Origin: Spirochaetaceae bacterium
GTDB taxonomy: Bacteria > Spirochaetota > Spirochaetia > Treponematales > Breznakiellaceae
Assembly (NCBI GenBank): GCA_031257135.1
Contig: JAIRPH010000042.1
Location: forward strand, 1-14,064
DNA: 14,064 nt
Direction of reading: 5' to 3'
Below are positions 13,861 to 14,064 of this stretch, in pieces. Position 1 is the stretch's first letter. Every line of letters begins with the position of its first letter. A program made the position numbers and the translations under genes. The notes beneath the pieces were generated by a model, which saw only the letters and a list, made by a program, of their open reading frames with translations, made no database searches and was not told the origin of the DNA.

Positions 13861-14064
13861 CTACGCCAGCGGTTCAGGGCGTTTGCAGAGGCTTTTGACC
13901 TCGTAATATTTCCCTGACGCGGAAGCGTCGTGGATGCCGTGCATGATCTCCAGCACGTGGTAGGTCAATTCGCCGTTTGCCCGGTGAGGGCGGTTTTCGG
14001 CGATGCCTTCGGCCATATCGGTTATGCCCAAGCCGCGGCTGTTTTCGGGATAGGCTTTCAGCAG
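13861..14064 (-). CDS. Gfo/Idh/MocA family oxidoreductase, C-terminal end (partial)
   Basis: The frame is open from base 14064 to a TAG at 13863-13861, giving 67 residues. The sequence YPENSRGLGITDMAEGIAEN, then RPHRANGELTYHVLEIMHG, ending KYYEVKSLCKRPEPLA, is the characteristic C-terminus of NAD(P)-dependent sugar dehydrogenases of the Gfo/Idh/MocA family (G..DMA..I..gRPHRA.geLa.HvLeiM). The N-terminal Rossmann domain lies outside the window. It is upstream of, and 20 bases from, the sugar-binding protein gene, so it probably oxidises or converts the imported sugar or a derivative. Confidence 0.85.
   Translation of the reverse strand: MLKAYPENSRGLGITDMAEGIAENRPHRANGELTYHVLEIMHGIHDASASGKYYEVKSLCKRPEPLA

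Noticed and set aside
1..14064. CRISPR arrays, tRNA or rRNA genes, insertion sequences
   Set aside because: I saw no regularly spaced short repeats, cloverleaf-like segments, rRNA-like sequence or transposase frames on either strand.

Overview
The window looks like chromosomal DNA from a spirochaete, most likely a Treponema relative. This is inferred from gene style: sugar-binding proteins with a short 'LFAGSQ' signal end, a spirochaete-like MCP, and integron-type recombination sites, which are known in Treponema. No rRNA or marker gene fixes the species. The left ~4 kb is visibly more AT-rich than the right ~8 kb and behaves as an accessory region.

Region 1 (1-3191) is the most unusual part. 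Two long imperfect dyads at 249-382 and 3017-3191 have the architecture of integron attC sites: outer CGCATAAC/GTTATGCG boxes, inner TTGTATGC/GCATACAA boxes, one extra unpaired base in one arm, and a variable hairpin centre. The unpaired base places both sites on the minus strand, the same orientation as the genes between them. They delimit a ~2.77 kb cassette (256-3023) with its own consensus-like promoter and two translationally coupled genes: a GNAT-domain protein ending in two membrane helices, and a stand-alone GNAT acetyltransferase. A second cassette begins left of 249 and carries the 5' end of an unknown gene that leaves the window. No integrase is present, so this is an integrase-less cassette cluster or the far end of a larger array.

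Region 2 (3192-6152) holds a plus-strand maltose/galactoside-type O-acetyltransferase, pointing against the cassette orientation, and a dCache-HAMP methyl-accepting chemotaxis protein with its own promoter.

Region 3 (8709 down to 6157) is a minus-strand operon: rhomboid protease, secreted protein of unknown function, and a serine beta-lactamase/esterase-fold protein. A promoter placed so close to the rhomboid ATG suggests a leaderless mRNA. A possible small ORF (8945-8742) lies in the divergent gap before elongation factor P.

Region 4 (8929-10795) carries efp and a two-domain methyltransferase of the RsmC/YbxB type on the plus strand.

Region 5 (14064 down to 10785) is a minus-strand sugar-uptake operon of CUT1 type: the end of a Gfo/Idh/MocA dehydrogenase, a periplasmic binding protein, an intercistronic hairpin, and two coupled permeases. 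No ATPase gene is seen. The convergent gene ends at 6152/6157 and 10785/10795 leave almost no room for terminators.
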